Assembly (NCBI GenBank): GCA_964503665.1
Contig: CAZDAR010000018.1
Coordinates: 1 to 42,493 of the forward strand
From: 40-80 sp964503665
Lineage (GTDB): Bacteria > Bacteroidota > Bacteroidia > Flavobacteriales_D > Crocinitomicaceae
Direction of reading: 5' to 3'
DNA: 42,493 bases
Position 1 is the first letter of the stretch. Each line of letters opens with the position of its first letter. Made by a program: the position numbers and the translations under genes. The notes beneath the pieces were generated by a model. It did not search any database and was not told the DNA's origin. It saw nothing but the letters and a program-made list of their open reading frames with translations. Below, one piece after another: positions 42,353-42,493 of the stretch.

Positions 42353-42493
42353 GTGAGGAAAATTTCGCTGACTATACTACTTCTTTTTTTGTGTCAAATG
42401 GTCACATTTGCGCAAGACATTCACTGGTCGCAGTTTAATGATAATCCTATTTTTCAAAATATCTCGGCCGGCGGCTTATCTGTTGTTGCCTTA
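42353..42493 (+). CDS. PorP/SprF-type type IX secretion membrane protein, 5-prime part only
   Basis: The last 47 codons in the window are open and run off the edge. The GTG at 42353 starts a signal peptide (residues about 1-21, ending TFAQ), and the first ATG lies inside that signal, so GTG is the probable start. The mature N-terminus DIHWSQFNDNPIFQN matches PorP/SprF proteins, outer-membrane barrels linked to type IX secretion and gliding. After it, the family usually continues with NP and an aromatic loop, but the sequence here reads ISAGGLSVVAL. The last 30 bases are unusually GC-rich for the window (GGCCGGCGGC at 42467-42476), which may mean a true variant or an edge artefact. Confidence 0.7.
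   Translation, partial: MRKISLTILLLFLCQMVTFAQDIHWSQFNDNPIFQNISAGGLSVVAL

Noticed and set aside
1..42493. CRISPR array, transposon, prophage, toxin-antitoxin or defence system, tRNA or rRNA
   Set aside because: I found no repeat-spacer pattern, no transposase or integrase protein, no recognisable defence gene and no RNA gene by eye. A tRNAscan, ISfinder and DefenseFinder run would be decisive.

Overview
The window looks like ordinary chromosome from a low-GC member of Bacteroidota, most likely order Flavobacteriales and possibly near Crocinitomicaceae. The basis is: a PorP/SprF-type N-terminus at the right edge (type IX secretion), Bacteroidota-restricted families (DUF4924, DUF5522, a DUF6567-like lipoprotein), signal peptides ending in Ala-Gln or Ser-Gln, TAnnTTTG-type promoter boxes, and the divergent lptD / amidase-MCE-FeS arrangement. 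I see no tRNA, rRNA, CRISPR array, insertion sequence, phage or integrase gene. Almost everything is a recognisable housekeeping or envelope gene.

Layout. Positions 1-53 carry a promoter firing left, out of the window. From 83 to 4931 on the plus strand are an RdgB/HAM1 nucleotide-sanitising pyrophosphatase, an OmpA-family protein, a monomeric isocitrate dehydrogenase with its terminator, and an unknown secreted protein. From 5004 to 8081 on the minus strand are a biotin carboxylase and a Wzx-like flippase. From 8215 to 12772 the strand alternates: a cation diffusion facilitator, an anchored unknown protein, a PlsC-like acyltransferase, a DUF5522 Cys-rich mini-protein, a PLP-dependent ACC deaminase/D-cysteine desulfhydrase relative and a small lipoprotein. 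From 12864 to 18287 on the minus strand are a possible small basic protein, DNA polymerase IV, and then a compact block: DUF2520 Rossmann protein, KdsC-like phosphatase, BadF/NAGK-like kinase, SiaC-like protein, an 81-residue unknown, a Skp/OmpH-like lipoprotein and DUF4924.

From 18379 to 27882 on the minus strand are SecA, YchF and a block of amidase, MCE/MlaD, a membrane Fe-S protein, a CCG-domain Fe-S protein and a small conserved protein. From 27917 to 36419 on the plus strand are LptD, an M16 peptidase, YqgE/AlgH, and a UDP-HexNAc epimerase plus dehydrogenase pair. From 36560 to 42493 are a secreted metzincin-like protease followed by a lipoprotein MsrB-MsrA fusion, a winged-helix O-methyltransferase relative, a minus-strand lipoprotein, a 485-base stretch without a secure gene, an FkbM methyltransferase, a membrane-anchored DUF protein and the start of a PorP/SprF protein.

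The common theme is building and servicing the outer envelope: Kdo (KdsC), LPS insertion (LptD), lipid movement (MCE), wall hydrolysis (amidase), export (SecA), surface glycan precursors and flipping, and periplasmic repair of oxidised methionine. I did not find a convincing new multi-gene system. The points most worth checking are a SiaC-like protein lacking its phosphoacceptor Thr, a recurring TAnnTTTG-N4-start spacing that suggests leaderless mRNAs, the secreted protease/Msr pair, the Fe-S pair embedded in an envelope operon, and the unexplained 40403-40887 region. Promoter and terminator calls were made by eye.
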